Origin: Streptomyces sp. DG1A-41 | GTDB taxonomy: Bacteria; Actinomycetota; Actinomycetes; Streptomycetales; Streptomycetaceae | Assembly (NCBI RefSeq): GCF_037055355.1 | Contig: NZ_CP146350.1 | Span: forward strand, 5,665,001-5,729,000 | Direction: 5' to 3' | Length of the DNA stretch: 64,000 nucleotides | Part shown: piece by piece, positions 27,344 through 36,611 of the stretch | Position numbering within the stretch: the stretch's first letter is position 1 | How the letters are laid out: every line of letters begins with the position of its first letter | Notes under the pieces: generated by a model | What the model was told of the DNA's origin: nothing | The model's database searches: none | What the model saw: only the letters and a program-made list of their open reading frames with translations | Made by a program: the position numbers and the translations under genes

Positions 27344-27618
27344 GGATGCGGCGTGTCGTGCCGTGGGCCGCGGTGGTGCGGGGCGGTCGGATGCCGACTT
27401 GTCGATGCGTCGTCGTCCGACTTCGTTCGGCAAAACCGGATATGACTGTCCATCAGCGAAGAACGGCTTGCGCAACCTCCGCACTCCCGTGCGAGGATCG
27501 GCGCCTGCTCGGCGGGGTGCCGCGCTGCGCCGGGCAGTACCGCGTTGTGCCGACTCGTTGCTCGTAACGCGTGATGCGTTCCGCACTTGTTCCGTAGCAC
27601 GGGAGGAAGCTCCCCCTC

Positions 27619-28725
27619 TTGACCTGGTCAGCAGTCCTGCTTAGTGCCGCCGTGCGCATGCTGCGCACGGCGGCCGGGCGGCGTGCGCTCCAAGTGGCGC
27701 TGCTGGTGGGCGGGGTGCTCGTCATCGGGCTCCTGTGCGGGGAGCGGGCGTATGCGGCGGACGGCGCTGACGGGCGGGTCGACTCGCCGGGTCCTCGCCC
27801 CGTGTCCGGAGTCGGCAGCGCTCGCATCGCCGGGGTCTCGGAGGCCGTAGGAGCCGTGGGGGAGCGTGGCGTGCGGGTGGCTGGTCATACGGGCGAGGCG
27901 GTGAGCAAGGGGCTGGGAGCGGCGCGGGCGAAGGAGCCGTCCTCGTCGGCATCGACGCCGACGACGTTGTCCAAGCTGCCGGTGCTGTCCGCCCCGCCGT
28001 CGGCCTCGAAGTCTCCGGTGCTGCCGGATCTGCCGGTGCTGTCCGCCCCGCCCATGGCCCCGAAGCCTCCGACGCTCCCGGACCTGCCCGCACTGCCCAA
28101 GCCGCCAGTGCTCCCGGACCTGCCAGACCTCCCCGACTTCCCGGACCTGCCAGACCTCCCCGGCCTCCCGGCCCCGTCCGGGCCGTCAAACCTCCTGCCC
28201 GCACCCGCCGCCGGTGCAGTCACGCTCCCGGGAGGGCCCGGGCTTCCCGCAGTTCCCGGCGGTCCCAGCTACCCAGAACTCCTGAGCCACCCCCGCCCCG
28301 CCCCGGTCACGGCCGGCTCACAGCCGGGCCGGGCGGCGCCCTCCCCGGCCGGCGTCCCTGCCTCCGTCGTCGGACGGACCGGTGCGGCCGAGTTCGTCGC
28401 CGCTGGGGCGGACACCGTGGTGTGCGGCGCCGAGTACCGAGCCGTCGGTCGCGCAGAGCACGCGGGCCACACCGGACTCGCTGACCACGCCGGCCCGTCC
28501 GCCCACGTCGGACGCGCCCCGGGCGGGCATGGGCCTGCGGATCGGCCTGACGGCAGGCTCGGCAACAGGTCCACGGCCGACAACAGCACGTCCCGCCACG
28601 GAGACCCGCACGCCGTCACCCTGAGCCTCCGGGCCCCGCTGAGACTCCTGCCCGGTGTCGCGGCCCGCTCCTGCGCGGCCGGCAGCCGGGACAGTCACCG
28701 GGACATTCCCGTCTTCCCCGGCTAG
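27619..28725 (+). CDS. Pro-rich secreted or surface protein
   Basis: Unrecognised protein of 368 aa. The start is taken as TTG at 27619 with GGGAGG ~11 nt upstream; ATG at 27658 would give a cleaner signal peptide. A hydrophobic segment (LQVALLVGGVLVIGLLCG) and an AYA-AD-like cleavage site suggest export. Residues ~110-190 are a degenerate repeat of LPDLP / LP(V/A)LP units (SPVLPDLPVLSAPP, PVLPDLPDLPDFP), Pro every second or third residue, so likely an extended stalk. The C-terminal part is Gly/Ala/His-rich with no motif. Coding here is supported mainly by codon bias and the repeat; function unknown. Confidence 0.65.
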   Translation: MTWSAVLLSAAVRMLRTAAGRRALQVALLVGGVLVIGLLCGERAYAADGADGRVDSPGPRPVSGVGSARIAGVSEAVGAVGERGVRVAGHTGEAVSKGLGAARAKEPSSSASTPTTLSKLPVLSAPPSASKSPVLPDLPVLSAPPMAPKPPTLPDLPALPKPPVLPDLPDLPDFPDLPDLPGLPAPSGPSNLLPAPAAGAVTLPGGPGLPAVPGGPSYPELLSHPRPAPVTAGSQPGRAAPSPAGVPASVVGRTGAAEFVAAGADTVVCGAEYRAVGRAEHAGHTGLADHAGPSAHVGRAPGGHGPADRPDGRLGNRSTADNSTSRHGDPHAVTLSLRAPLRLLPGVAARSCAAGSRDSHRDIPVFPG

Positions 28726-28973
28726 CACGGCGGACCGCCGCTCCCGGTGCGGTTCCCCGTGCGAACCCTGCCGCCCCGACGAGCGCACCCCGCACCTCTC
28801 ACCCCCGACTCCACGAGGCATCGACTCGGGGCGGCCGAAAACCGTCGGTCGTCCGAGGCCGAAACCTCGTGGATGGGGTCGGGTGGTCCCCATTGGGGTG
28901 GGGACCAACCACCCCGCGCCCCGGAGAGCAGGGCCCTGAACAGGACCTTTTCGCTCCTTCGGGGGTGCCGGAC

Positions 28974-29009
28974 GGGCCTCACCGGGTCAACCCCAGCCCG
29001 GTGAGGCCC
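28974..29009 (+). terminator. 13-bp perfect hairpin, terminator-like
   Basis: GGGCCTCACCGGG / CCCGGTGAGGCCC with a 10-nt loop (arms 28974-28986, 28997-29009), downstream of the Pro-rich protein gene. It lacks a U-run, as is common in Streptomyces. Confidence 0.6.
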
Positions 29010-29047
29010 CTCACCCCAGGCACGCCGTGCCAGAGAGCGCGGCATCA

Positions 29048-29063
29048 TGTGACAGGTATCACC
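29048..29063. promoter_or_regulatory. CRP/FNR-like palindrome upstream of sucCD
   Basis: TGTGA-CAGGTA-TCACC, one base from the symmetrical TGTGA-N6-TCACA site of CRP-family regulators. It sits ~180 bp upstream of sucC. A nearby AGGTGTGACC (29069-29077) looks like an extra half-site. Streptomyces Crp binds a related GTG-N6-GNCAC sequence. Confidence 0.4.
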
Positions 29064-29244
29064 GCTCAGGTGTGACCCTCGATTTAGAGGCCCCCCGCAA
29101 GCAGCGATAACCTGCGAGACGGACATGCCGCGCGCTCGGACACCGTGTGCGCCTCCCTTGTGACAGACGGCGGACGTCACGTTGCCCTCGCGGCACGCCC
29201 ACGCAGACAACGAACCGCGAGATCACTGATAGGGACGGAAGCGC

Positions 29245-30423
29245 GTGGACCTGTTCGAGTACCAGGCGAGGGACCTCTTCGCCAAGCACGATGTACCGGT
29301 GCTGGCCGGTGAAGTCATCGACACGCCTGAGGCGGCCCGCGCAGCCACCGAGCGCCTCGGTGGCAAGTCCGTCGTCAAGGCCCAGGTGAAGGTCGGCGGC
29401 CGTGGCAAGGCCGGTGGCGTGAAGCTCGCCGCCACCCCCGACGAGGCGGTCGAGCACGCGACCAACATCCTCGGCATGGACATCAAGGGCCACACGGTCC
29501 ACAAGGTGATGATCGCCGAGACGGCCCCGGAGATCGTGGAGGAGTACTACGTCTCCTTCCTCCTGGACCGTGCCAACCGCACCTTCCTCTCCATCGCCTC
29601 CGTCGAGGGCGGCATGGAGATCGAGGAGGTGGCGGCCACCCGCCCCGAGGCCGTCGCCAAGACGCCGATCGACGCCAACGAAGGTGTCACCGAGGCGAAG
29701 GCCCGCGAGATCGTCGAGGCCGCGAAGTTCCCGGCCGAGGTCGCCGACAAGGTCGTGAACGTCCTCGTCAAGCTGTGGGACACCTTCGTCAAGGAGGACG
29801 CCCTCCTGGTCGAGGTCAACCCGCTGGCCAAGGTCGCCTCCGGTGACGTCATCGCCCTCGACGGCAAGGTGACCCTCGACGAGAACGCCGAGTTCCGTCA
29901 CCCCGACCACGAGGCTCTCCAGGACAAGGCCGCGGCCAACCCGCTCGAGGCCGCCGCCAAGGAGAAGAACCTCAACTACGTCAAGCTCGACGGCGAGGTC
30001 GGCATCATCGGCAACGGCGCGGGTCTCGTCATGAGCACCCTGGACGTCGTCGCGTACGCCGGTGAGAAGCACGGCGGTGTGAAGCCCGCCAACTTCCTCG
30101 ACATCGGCGGTGGCGCCTCCGCCGCCGTCATGGCGAACGGCCTGGAGATCATCCTCGGCGACCCGGACGTCAAGTCCGTGTTCGTCAACGTCTTCGGTGG
30201 CATCACCGCCTGTGACGAGGTCGCCAACGGCATCGTGCAGGCGCTTCAGCTGCTCAAGGACAAGGGCGAGGACGTCACCAAGCCCCTCGTCGTCCGTCTC
30301 GACGGCAACAACGCCGAGCTGGGTCGCAAGATCCTCTCCGACGCCAACCACCCGCTGGTGCAGCGCGTGGACACCATGGACGGCGCGGCCGACAAGGCCG
30401 CCGAGCTCGCGGCTGCGAAGTAA
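29245..30423 (+). CDS. sucC: succinate-CoA ligase, ADP-forming, beta subunit
   Basis: Beta subunit (392 aa) of succinyl-CoA synthetase, the TCA-cycle enzyme making ATP (or GTP) from succinyl-CoA. The GTG start at 29245 gives the canonical N-terminus ([19 protein letters not shown]). The ATP-grasp domain has the [18 protein letters not shown] nucleotide loop. The C-terminal ligase domain has [21 protein letters not shown] and [16 protein letters not shown], and the length is normal. The codon use is very strongly biased to GC-ending codons, as for a highly expressed gene. It is followed 21 bp later by sucD in one operon. Confidence 0.98.
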   Translation: MDLFEYQARDLFAKHDVPVLAGEVIDTPEAARAATERLGGKSVVKAQVKVGGRGKAGGVKLAATPDEAVEHATNILGMDIKGHTVHKVMIAETAPEIVEEYYVSFLLDRANRTFLSIASVEGGMEIEEVAATRPEAVAKTPIDANEGVTEAKAREIVEAAKFPAEVADKVVNVLVKLWDTFVKEDALLVEVNPLAKVASGDVIALDGKVTLDENAEFRHPDHEALQDKAAANPLEAAAKEKNLNYVKLDGEVGIIGNGAGLVMSTLDVVAYAGEKHGGVKPANFLDIGGGASAAVMANGLEIILGDPDVKSVFVNVFGGITACDEVANGIVQALQLLKDKGEDVTKPLVVRLDGNNAELGRKILSDANHPLVQRVDTMDGAADKAAELAAAK

Positions 30424-30444
30424 GGGACGAGGGACTAAACAGCC

Positions 30445-31329
30445 ATGGCTATCTTCCTCAACAAGGACAGCAAGGTCATCGTCCAGGGCATGACCGGTGC
30501 CACGGGCATGAAGCACACCAAGCTCATGCTGGCCGACGGCACGAACATCGTCGGTGGCGTGAACCCCCGCAAGGCGGGCACGTCGGTCGACGTCGACGGC
30601 AACGAGATCCCGGTCTTCGGCACGGTCGCCGAGGCGATCGAGAAGACGGGCGCGAACGTATCCGTCCTCTTCGTCCCGCCGGCCTTCGCCAAGGCCGCCG
30701 TCGTCGAGGCCATCGACGCCGAGATCCCGCTCGCGGTCGTCATCACCGAGGGCATCGCGGTCCACGACTCGGCGGCGTTCTACGCCTACGCGGTCGAGAA
30801 GGGCAACAAGACCCGGATCATCGGCCCGAACTGCCCCGGTCTCATCACCCCGGGCCAGTCCAACGCCGGCATCATCCCGGGCGACATCACCAAGCCGGGC
30901 CGCATCGGCCTGGTGTCGAAGTCCGGCACGCTGACGTACCAGATGATGTACGAGCTGCGGGACATCGGCTTCTCCTCCGCCGTCGGCATCGGTGGCGACC
31001 CGGTCATCGGGACGACCCACATCGACGCCCTCGCCGCGTTCGAGGCCGACCCCGACACCGACCTGATCGTCATGATCGGTGAGATCGGCGGCGACGCCGA
31101 GGAGCGGGCCGCGGCCTTCATCAAGGAGAACGTGAAGAAGCCGGTCGTCGGCTACGTCGCGGGCTTCACCGCGCCCGAGGGCAAGACCATGGGCCACGCC
31201 GGCGCCATCGTCTCCGGCTCCTCCGGCACGGCCGCCGCGAAGAAGGAGGCCCTCGAGGCCGCCGGCGTCAAGGTCGGCAAGACGCCGACCGAGACGGCGA
31301 AGCTGGCGCGCGCCATTCTCGGCAATTAA
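30445..31329 (+). CDS. sucD: succinate-CoA ligase alpha subunit
   Basis: Alpha subunit (294 aa) carrying the CoA-binding Rossmann domain ([16 protein letters not shown]) and the phosphohistidine loop [17 protein letters not shown]. The TGPNCPG-type motif appears as [13 protein letters not shown], with [14 protein letters not shown] after it. Forms the alpha2beta2 or alphabeta enzyme with SucC. ATG at 30445 follows a GGGACGAGGGA ribosome site. Ended by a strong intrinsic terminator at 31394-31434. Together with mdh at 46.3 kb it gives two TCA-cycle loci in this window. Confidence 0.98.
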   Translation: MAIFLNKDSKVIVQGMTGATGMKHTKLMLADGTNIVGGVNPRKAGTSVDVDGNEIPVFGTVAEAIEKTGANVSVLFVPPAFAKAAVVEAIDAEIPLAVVITEGIAVHDSAAFYAYAVEKGNKTRIIGPNCPGLITPGQSNAGIIPGDITKPGRIGLVSKSGTLTYQMMYELRDIGFSSAVGIGGDPVIGTTHIDALAAFEADPDTDLIVMIGEIGGDAEERAAAFIKENVKKPVVGYVAGFTAPEGKTMGHAGAIVSGSSGTAAAKKEALEAAGVKVGKTPTETAKLARAILGN

Positions 31330-31393
31330 GCACGGCCTCGCCGGCTGAGCAGCGGCAGCGCCCTACGGCTCAGTCGTACAGCACAGCTCACAG

Positions 31394-31434
31394 GTGGGCC
31401 CGCTCCCTGCACGGGGGCGGGCCCACTGCCTTTT
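31394..31434 (+). terminator. intrinsic terminator of sucCD
   Basis: 14-bp stem GTGGGCCCGCTCCC / GGGGGCGGGCCCAC with one T-G wobble and a short loop, followed by TGCCTTTT at 31427-31434. One of the clearest U-tailed terminators in the window. Confidence 0.88.
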
Positions 31435-31447
31435 CGTGAATCAGGCG

Positions 31448-32824
31448 TCAGCGTGGCTGCGGCATCAGCCGGACCGGCCCTCGCTGCTCCTCCTTGCGCA
31501 GCTTCGCCCGCAACTCCCGCTCCGACTCCGACAGCGGTCCGGGCGCGACCCGTGGCGGCACGCCCTCGACGGTCTCGCCCTCCGGCACCGGTGGCTCGTA
31601 GCGCGTGGGGGCCGTGCGGGCGGTGAGGGCCGTGGCTCCGATCAGGGCGATCGTGAAGGCGATGGCGGCCCGGGTCCAGAAACGGGCCCGGCGTTCCCCG
31701 GTCCGGCGCACGACCAGCGGTTTGGCGGCCCGCAGCCGCTCGATGGAGGCCAGTTCGACCAGCCGCCAGTGGAGCACCTCCGGGTCCGCCAGCTCCGGCA
31801 GCCGCTCGGCGACCGCCTCACGCGCGTGCATCAGCCGGTTCGCGACCGCGCGGCTGCTCGCCTCCGTCTCCGCCGCCGTCTCCGGCAGGCCGAGACCGAC
31901 ACCGTCGTGCAGCAGCAGCGTGCGGCGGTACGAGGGCGGCAGCTTCAGCAGGGTGTCCAGCAGCGCGCGGTCGAACCCGTCGGCGGGCGGCGGCTCGGGG
32001 TGCCGGAAGCGGGGGCGGAACCGGTGCCACGGGGAGAGGGCGTAGTCGTACGCCACCGCCCGCACCCAGCCCGCCGGGTCGCGGTCGCAGGCCACCTCGG
32101 GCCACCGCTGCCAGGCGATGTGAAAGGCCCGCTCGACCGACTCCCGCGCCAGCTCCCGGCGGCCGGTCAGCAGATAGGTCTGCCGGACGAGCGCGGGCGC
32201 GCAGAACGAGTACAGCGCGTCGAAGGCCTGATCGGGGGTCAGGGCGGCGATCGCGCCGTCCGGCCGCCGCGGGGCCGCTGCGCGGGCAGGGTCGGGCCGC
32301 CGGTCGGTGACGGTGGTGTGGCTGCTGCCGGCGGCGGTGCTGCAGCTGCTGTCAGCGCCGGTGGTGGGGTGGCGATGGTCGGCAACGGCGGTGTGGCGAT
32401 GGCCGGCGGCGGGGCCGCGGTTCTGACCGGTGCCGGTGCTACGGCTGTGTTCGGTGGCCGAGGCGCGGCTGCGGTGGCCAAGGGCGGTGCGGTCCGGGTC
32501 CGTGACGGAGGTGCGACCCCTGTTCCTGCCGGAGGCGCGGCCGCGGTCCCCGGCCGAGGCGCGGCTGCGATCGCTCGGGGCGGCGGTCCCGCGCTCCGCA
32601 TGAGGCGGTGTCACTTCCCCTTCCGCGCCCAGTGAGTTCAGCAGCTTCGCGTACTTCTGCCCTTTCCGGCCGCGCGGCGTCGAGCGGCCGGTCTCCCACC
32701 CGCGCACCGTCTCGCTGGTGACGCCCACTCGGGAGGCGAGTTGAGCCCGCGTCAGCGAGGCGGCCTCGCGCAGGCGTCGGCGTTCCTTGGGCGGCGGGAG
32801 CGGGATGGCAGGGCTCTGTGTCAC
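31448..32824 (-). CDS. XRE HTH + ECF-sigma-like + membrane anchor fusion protein
   Basis: Regulator of 458 aa; GTG at 32824 (MTQSPAIPLPP) has GGAGG 8 nt upstream. Residues ~15-60 are a Cro/C1-type HTH (SLTRAQLASRVGVTSETVRGWETGRSTP). Then comes a ~120-residue polar repeat linker (DRSRAS, RNRGRTS, HRHTAV units). Residues ~165-340 look like ECF sigma regions 2 and 4: FCAPALVRQTYLLTGRRELA, HIAWQRWPEVA, and SYRRTLLLHDGVGLGLPETA with EASSRAVANRLMHAREAV. A single transmembrane helix (WTRAAIAFTIALIGATALTA) and a polar tail close it. It could be a membrane-tethered sigma-like factor. No separate anti-sigma gene is adjacent. Confidence 0.8.
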   Translation of the reverse strand: MTQSPAIPLPPPKERRRLREAASLTRAQLASRVGVTSETVRGWETGRSTPRGRKGQKYAKLLNSLGAEGEVTPPHAERGTAAPSDRSRASAGDRGRASGRNRGRTSVTDPDRTALGHRSRASATEHSRSTGTGQNRGPAAGHRHTAVADHRHPTTGADSSCSTAAGSSHTTVTDRRPDPARAAAPRRPDGAIAALTPDQAFDALYSFCAPALVRQTYLLTGRRELARESVERAFHIAWQRWPEVACDRDPAGWVRAVAYDYALSPWHRFRPRFRHPEPPPADGFDRALLDTLLKLPPSYRRTLLLHDGVGLGLPETAAETEASSRAVANRLMHAREAVAERLPELADPEVLHWRLVELASIERLRAAKPLVVRRTGERRARFWTRAAIAFTIALIGATALTARTAPTRYEPPVPEGETVEGVPPRVAPGPLSESERELRAKLRKEEQRGPVRLMPQPR

Positions 32825-32920
32825 AGGGCGCCCCTCCGTACGGAAAAGTACATAACCATATATTGAGCGACACAGCGATGGTTCGCCTGTTACGGCGGGA
32901 AAGCGCGTGTCGTTGGGAGC

Positions 32921-34855
32921 ATGGCGGGCGTGATCGAGATGACCGCTCGCCGACGTCCGCCGTCGCCCCTGCTCGCCCGCATGCGCGACCGTTCGTCCGG
33001 ACTGGTCGGCGCCCTCATGGGGGGTGCGGTCGCGGCGGGCCTCGGACTCGCGTCGTTCGCCGTGCTGGCGATGATGCTGTGGATCACCTCTCCGTACCCC
33101 GACAGCGGGCCCGGCGGCGCGCTGCACGTGGCGGCGGCGCTGTGGCTGCTGGCCCACGGAGCCGAACTGGTCCGCACCGACACGCTCGCCGGCGTCCCGG
33201 CTCCCGTGGGCGTCCCGCCACTGCTGCTGCTCGCGCTGCCGGTGTGGCTGCTGCACCGGGCGGCGCGGGACGCCACGGACGGCGGGCCGGCGGACGGGGA
33301 CGACGGCACCGACGACGGCTTCGACGAGGGCGTCGAGGAGGGCGAGGGCCTCACGGTGGCCGCCGGACCGCCGCTGGTCTCCGTGCGTACGGCGTGGACG
33401 GGCGTCGTCCTCGGCTACCTCGCCGTCGCCGCGCCCGCCGCCGTCTACGCCGGTGGCGGCGCGCTGCGGCCGTCGTGGGTGTGGACGGGGGTGTACGTGC
33501 CGCTGGTCGCCGTCGTGGCGGCGGGGGTGGGCGTGTGGTCGGCGTACGGCCGTCCGGGCGGGCCGCCGCGGCGGCTGCTGGGCGTACTGCCGGCGTGGGT
33601 ACGCCCGCTGGTCCTCGGTCCGGACGGGCGCCCGGGCGTCGCCGCCCGGGCCGCGGCGGCCGGGGCCGCGGTGCTCCTCGGGGGCGGTGCGCTGCTGGTG
33701 GCGGTGTCGCTGGTGGGGCACGGCGCGGCGGCCCAGGCGGCGTGGCTGCGGCTGACGGAGGGGTGGTCGGGGCGGTTCGCGGTGCTGCTGCTGTGTGCGG
33801 CCCTGGTGCCGAACGCGGCGGTGTGGGGCGCCGCCTACGCCCTCGGCCCCGGCTTCGCGCTCGGCGCCGGCCATGTCGTCAGCCCGCTGTCCTCCGCGCC
33901 GGCTCCGTTCCTGCCGCCGTTTCCGCTGCTGGCGGCGGTGCCGGAGGCGGGGGAGGGGCGGTTGGTGCACTGGGCGGCGGCCGGGGCCGTGCCGATGGTC
34001 GCCGGGGTGGTCGTCGGCTGGGCCGTGGCGAAGGGGGCGGCCTCCGCAGAGCGTGACGGGACGCGGCCGGGCGGCGGGCGTGGTGTCGTCTGGTCGCCGG
34101 GGCGCACCGCTCGTGCCGCCGCCCTGGCGGCCGTGCTGTGCGCCGCCGTACTCGCGGGGCTCGCCGCGCTGGCGGGCGGGCCGCTCGGAGTCACCGTCCT
34201 GGCCCGGTTCGGGCCGGTGTGGTGGCAGGTGGGTGCGGCGACACTGGTCTGGCTGGTGCTGGTGGCCGTCCCGACGGCGGTGACCGTACGGGCCTGGCGG
34301 TGCCGGGCGCCGCAGGCGGACGGGCCGAGAATCGGCAAGCAGCGGAAGGAACGGGCCGAGGTCGCCGGAAAGGGCAGGCGACTGCGGAAGGGCACGCGCC
34401 CCGGCCGGGGCTGGTTCACGCGCACCGGAGTCGCCGGGATCGCCGGAGTCGCCGGGGGTGCGGGGAGCGCCGGCCTCACCGGAAGCGCCGGGACCGCTGC
34501 CGCCGCCGGAAGTACCAGGCCCGCCAGTGGCGCCGGAAACGCCGGGGGCGCCGGAGGTGCTGGGACCGCCGGAAGCGCTGGCGCCGCCGGGCTCACCGCA
34601 AGCGCTGGAGCCGCCGGAGCCCCCGGAGGCGGTGCCTCCCCGCACGACGGTGATACAAAGCCGAGGACCTCACCCCCCACACCGGACGCCCCCTACGTCC
34701 CCTACGCGCCCTTCGACCACGACGCCCTGTACGGCCTCCAGGACCAGGACGACACCACATTCGAACCGTACGACTTCCTGCCGGCCGACCCGGCCCCCGA
34801 GCCCTACGACGTCCTGCCTCCGCCTGACTCCACGCGAAAGCCGGACACCCCGTGA
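32921..34855 (+). CDS. DUF6350 integral membrane protein
   Basis: Membrane protein of 644 aa; ATG at 32921 with GGGAG upstream (ATG at 32939 is also possible). About ten hydrophobic segments span residues ~25-460 with large acidic and Gly-rich loops ([19 protein letters not shown]). The C-terminal ~170 residues are disordered: first a Gly-x-Ala / Gly-Ala-Ser tripeptide repeat (residues ~505-575), then an Asp/Tyr/Pro-rich tail ([14 protein letters not shown]). DUF6350 is an actinobacterial family with no assigned role; it commonly sits next to purN, as here. Divergent from the XRE-sigma gene by ~96 bp and convergent with the next gene. Confidence 0.85.
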   Translation: MAGVIEMTARRRPPSPLLARMRDRSSGLVGALMGGAVAAGLGLASFAVLAMMLWITSPYPDSGPGGALHVAAALWLLAHGAELVRTDTLAGVPAPVGVPPLLLLALPVWLLHRAARDATDGGPADGDDGTDDGFDEGVEEGEGLTVAAGPPLVSVRTAWTGVVLGYLAVAAPAAVYAGGGALRPSWVWTGVYVPLVAVVAAGVGVWSAYGRPGGPPRRLLGVLPAWVRPLVLGPDGRPGVAARAAAAGAAVLLGGGALLVAVSLVGHGAAAQAAWLRLTEGWSGRFAVLLLCAALVPNAAVWGAAYALGPGFALGAGHVVSPLSSAPAPFLPPFPLLAAVPEAGEGRLVHWAAAGAVPMVAGVVVGWAVAKGAASAERDGTRPGGGRGVVWSPGRTARAAALAAVLCAAVLAGLAALAGGPLGVTVLARFGPVWWQVGAATLVWLVLVAVPTAVTVRAWRCRAPQADGPRIGKQRKERAEVAGKGRRLRKGTRPGRGWFTRTGVAGIAGVAGGAGSAGLTGSAGTAAAAGSTRPASGAGNAGGAGGAGTAGSAGAAGLTASAGAAGAPGGGASPHDGDTKPRTSPPTPDAPYVPYAPFDHDALYGLQDQDDTTFEPYDFLPADPAPEPYDVLPPPDSTRKPDTP

Positions 34856-34875
34856 GGCAACGGGCGGCCAGGCCG

Positions 34876-35652
34876 TCAGTCGTTGGCCCCCAGCAACCCC
34901 CGCAGTTCCTTCGGCAGCAGCTCCGTGCAGGACTGCCTGGCCTCGTTCGTGAGGGCGTCGTTCGTGCACGTGTAGTAGTCGCGGTAGACCAGCTGGGCCG
35001 TGAAGGACGCGGCGACCAGGGCGATGGCCAGGGACGCCGTGACCAGGCCGCTCACCGCGGCCGTCGTCTGGGGGCGGCCCGGCTGCTCGGAGACCGGGGC
35101 GTCCGGGTCGGCCCTGCGGGGCTTGGCACGCAGGGCGCTGATGCCCCAGTAGAGGGAGAGCGCGCCGAGCAGCAGAGCCACGTACGGCCAGCTGAAGAGG
35201 GCGAAGAAGAAGGCCCACATGCCCGAGAGCAGGGCATAGCGCGCATGGCGCTGGGCGGGGTCCGTCGGGTCCCAGCGCGGGTTCTGGCCGCCCTGGGGGC
35301 CGCCCGGGCCCTCGGGGCCGCCGCGGGGGCGCTCGCCGAAGCCGCCGGGGGAGCGGCCGGGCTGCCGGTCGCTCCACTGCCTGCCCCACGGCGCGCGGTC
35401 GCCCTCGCCGCCGTCCTGGGAGTCGTCGCCCGACGGGCGCCGCGGCTGCCAGGGCCGGTCCGGGGTGCCCTCGGGCGGCGGGGCGAAGGGGTTGTCCTCC
35501 TGGGACCCGCGCCCCCGCTCCTCGCCGCGGTCGCCGTCCGAAGGCGCGTCGGGTGGTGAGCTGGGGCGCTCCCGCAGCAGCACGCTGCCGCGCTCCCCTC
35601 CCTGCGCCGAGAGCTGGGGGAACGTGAGGAGTCGCATGCTGCGGTCCGGCAT
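34876..35652 (-). CDS. integral membrane protein with disordered N-terminus
   Basis: Protein of ~258 aa. Starts at ATG 35652 (or ATG at 35634, MRLLTFPQL). The first ~135 residues are Gly/Pro/Arg/Asp-rich and disordered ([13 protein letters not shown]). Three hydrophobic segments follow ([32 protein letters not shown], likely two; then [20 protein letters not shown]). The short exported tail has two Cys (YYTCTN and QSCTEL), which could pair. No function recognised. Convergent with the DUF6350 gene (20-bp gap). Confidence 0.75.
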   Translation of the reverse strand: MPDRSMRLLTFPQLSAQGGERGSVLLRERPSSPPDAPSDGDRGEERGRGSQEDNPFAPPPEGTPDRPWQPRRPSGDDSQDGGEGDRAPWGRQWSDRQPGRSPGGFGERPRGGPEGPGGPQGGQNPRWDPTDPAQRHARYALLSGMWAFFFALFSWPYVALLLGALSLYWGISALRAKPRRADPDAPVSEQPGRPQTTAAVSGLVTASLAIALVAASFTAQLVYRDYYTCTNDALTNEARQSCTELLPKELRGLLGAND

Positions 35653-35972
35653 CAAGTGAGCGTCTTCCCGTTGATGAGTAGGAACGAGTCGGTGAGCAGG
35701 AATGGGTGGACAGAACTGAACGGTGTCGGACGCAGGTCCGCCATCTGTTGAACGCGTCGCGTCCGGACGGCGTTCCCGAACCGGCTCCGCCCAGACGCTA
35801 CCTTCCGGCCATGCCCCCGTCCCGTGGGGGCTGCCCGGTGTGCCGGTATCGTTGCTGACGGTCGGCCGGTTCGTAGGCTTCCCCGTATCCGGGGGCGCGA
35901 AGCATTCGTATGAATGTACAAACGCCAGGGTCGGCCGCCTGGACAGACGCTCCCCCGAGAAAGGCCCCCACC
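35653..35972. other. 320-bp divergent region upstream of purNH
   Basis: No gene supported. The purN promoter lies here. A CATTC-GTAT-GAATG inverted repeat at 35905-35918 sits ~55 bp upstream of the purN start and is AT-rich for this genome; it may be an operator, but none is known to me for this site. Confidence 0.4.
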
Positions 35973-36611
35973 GTGGCCGCCAAGCCCGTGGCCCAGCGCG
36001 CCAAGCGCCTCGTCGTGCTGGTCTCCGGATCCGGCACCAACCTTCAGGCGCTGCTCGACGAGATCGCCGCCGTCGGCGCGCAGGCGTACGGGGCCGAGGT
36101 CGTGGCCGTCGGCGCCGACCGTGAGGGCATCGAGGGGCTCGCGCGGGCCGAGCGCGCCGGGCTGCCGACCTTCGTGTGCAAGGTCAAGGAGTACGGCAGC
36201 CGCGAGGAGTGGGACGCCGCCCTCGCCGAGGACGTCGCCGCCTTCGAACCCGACCTCGTCGTCTCCGCCGGGTTCATGAAGATCGTCGGCAAGGAGTTCC
36301 TCGCGCGGTTCGGCGGGCGGTTCGTCAACACGCACCCCGCCCTGCTGCCCAGTTTCCCGGGGGCCCACGGCGTGCGGGACGCGCTCGCGTACGGCGCCAA
36401 GGTCACCGGCTGCACCGTCCACTTCGTCGACGACGGCGTCGACACCGGACCGATCATCGCCCAGGGCGTGGTCGAGGTCCGGGACGAGGACGACGAGAGC
36501 GCTCTGCACGAGCGCATCAAGGAAGTCGAGCGAAGGCTGCTCGTCGAGGTCGTGGGGCGGCTCGCCCGCAACGGCTATCGCATTGAGGGACGAAAGGTAG
36601 TTATCCAGTGA
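35973..36611 (+). CDS. purN: phosphoribosylglycinamide formyltransferase (GART)
   Basis: Third step of de novo purine synthesis: transfers the formyl group of 10-formyl-THF to GAR. GTG at 35973 ([12 protein letters not shown]) gives a standard 212 aa and has GAGAAAGG upstream; the ATG at 35910 would add a non-conserved leader. Seen: phosphate loop [12 protein letters not shown], catalytic Asn/His of [14 protein letters not shown] and Asp of [12 protein letters not shown]. Operon with purH by a 4-bp GTGA overlap. folD, which makes its cofactor, is at 42.0 kb. Confidence 0.96.
   Translation: MAAKPVAQRAKRLVVLVSGSGTNLQALLDEIAAVGAQAYGAEVVAVGADREGIEGLARAERAGLPTFVCKVKEYGSREEWDAALAEDVAAFEPDLVVSAGFMKIVGKEFLARFGGRFVNTHPALLPSFPGAHGVRDALAYGAKVTGCTVHFVDDGVDTGPIIAQGVVEVRDEDDESALHERIKEVERRLLVEVVGRLARNGYRIEGRKVVIQ

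Larger units (their letters stand above)
28726..29244. other. 519-bp region upstream of sucCD
   Basis: No gene supported. It carries GGGTGGTCCCC / GGGGACCAACC imperfect arms near 28880-28918, a terminator-like hairpin (28974-29009), a CRP-like palindrome (29048-29063) and the sucC promoter and leader. Confidence 0.55.

Noticed and set aside
29059..31197. Long minus-strand open frame across sucCD
   Set aside because: Same antisense artefact; no domain recognised, and sucC and sucD are certain.
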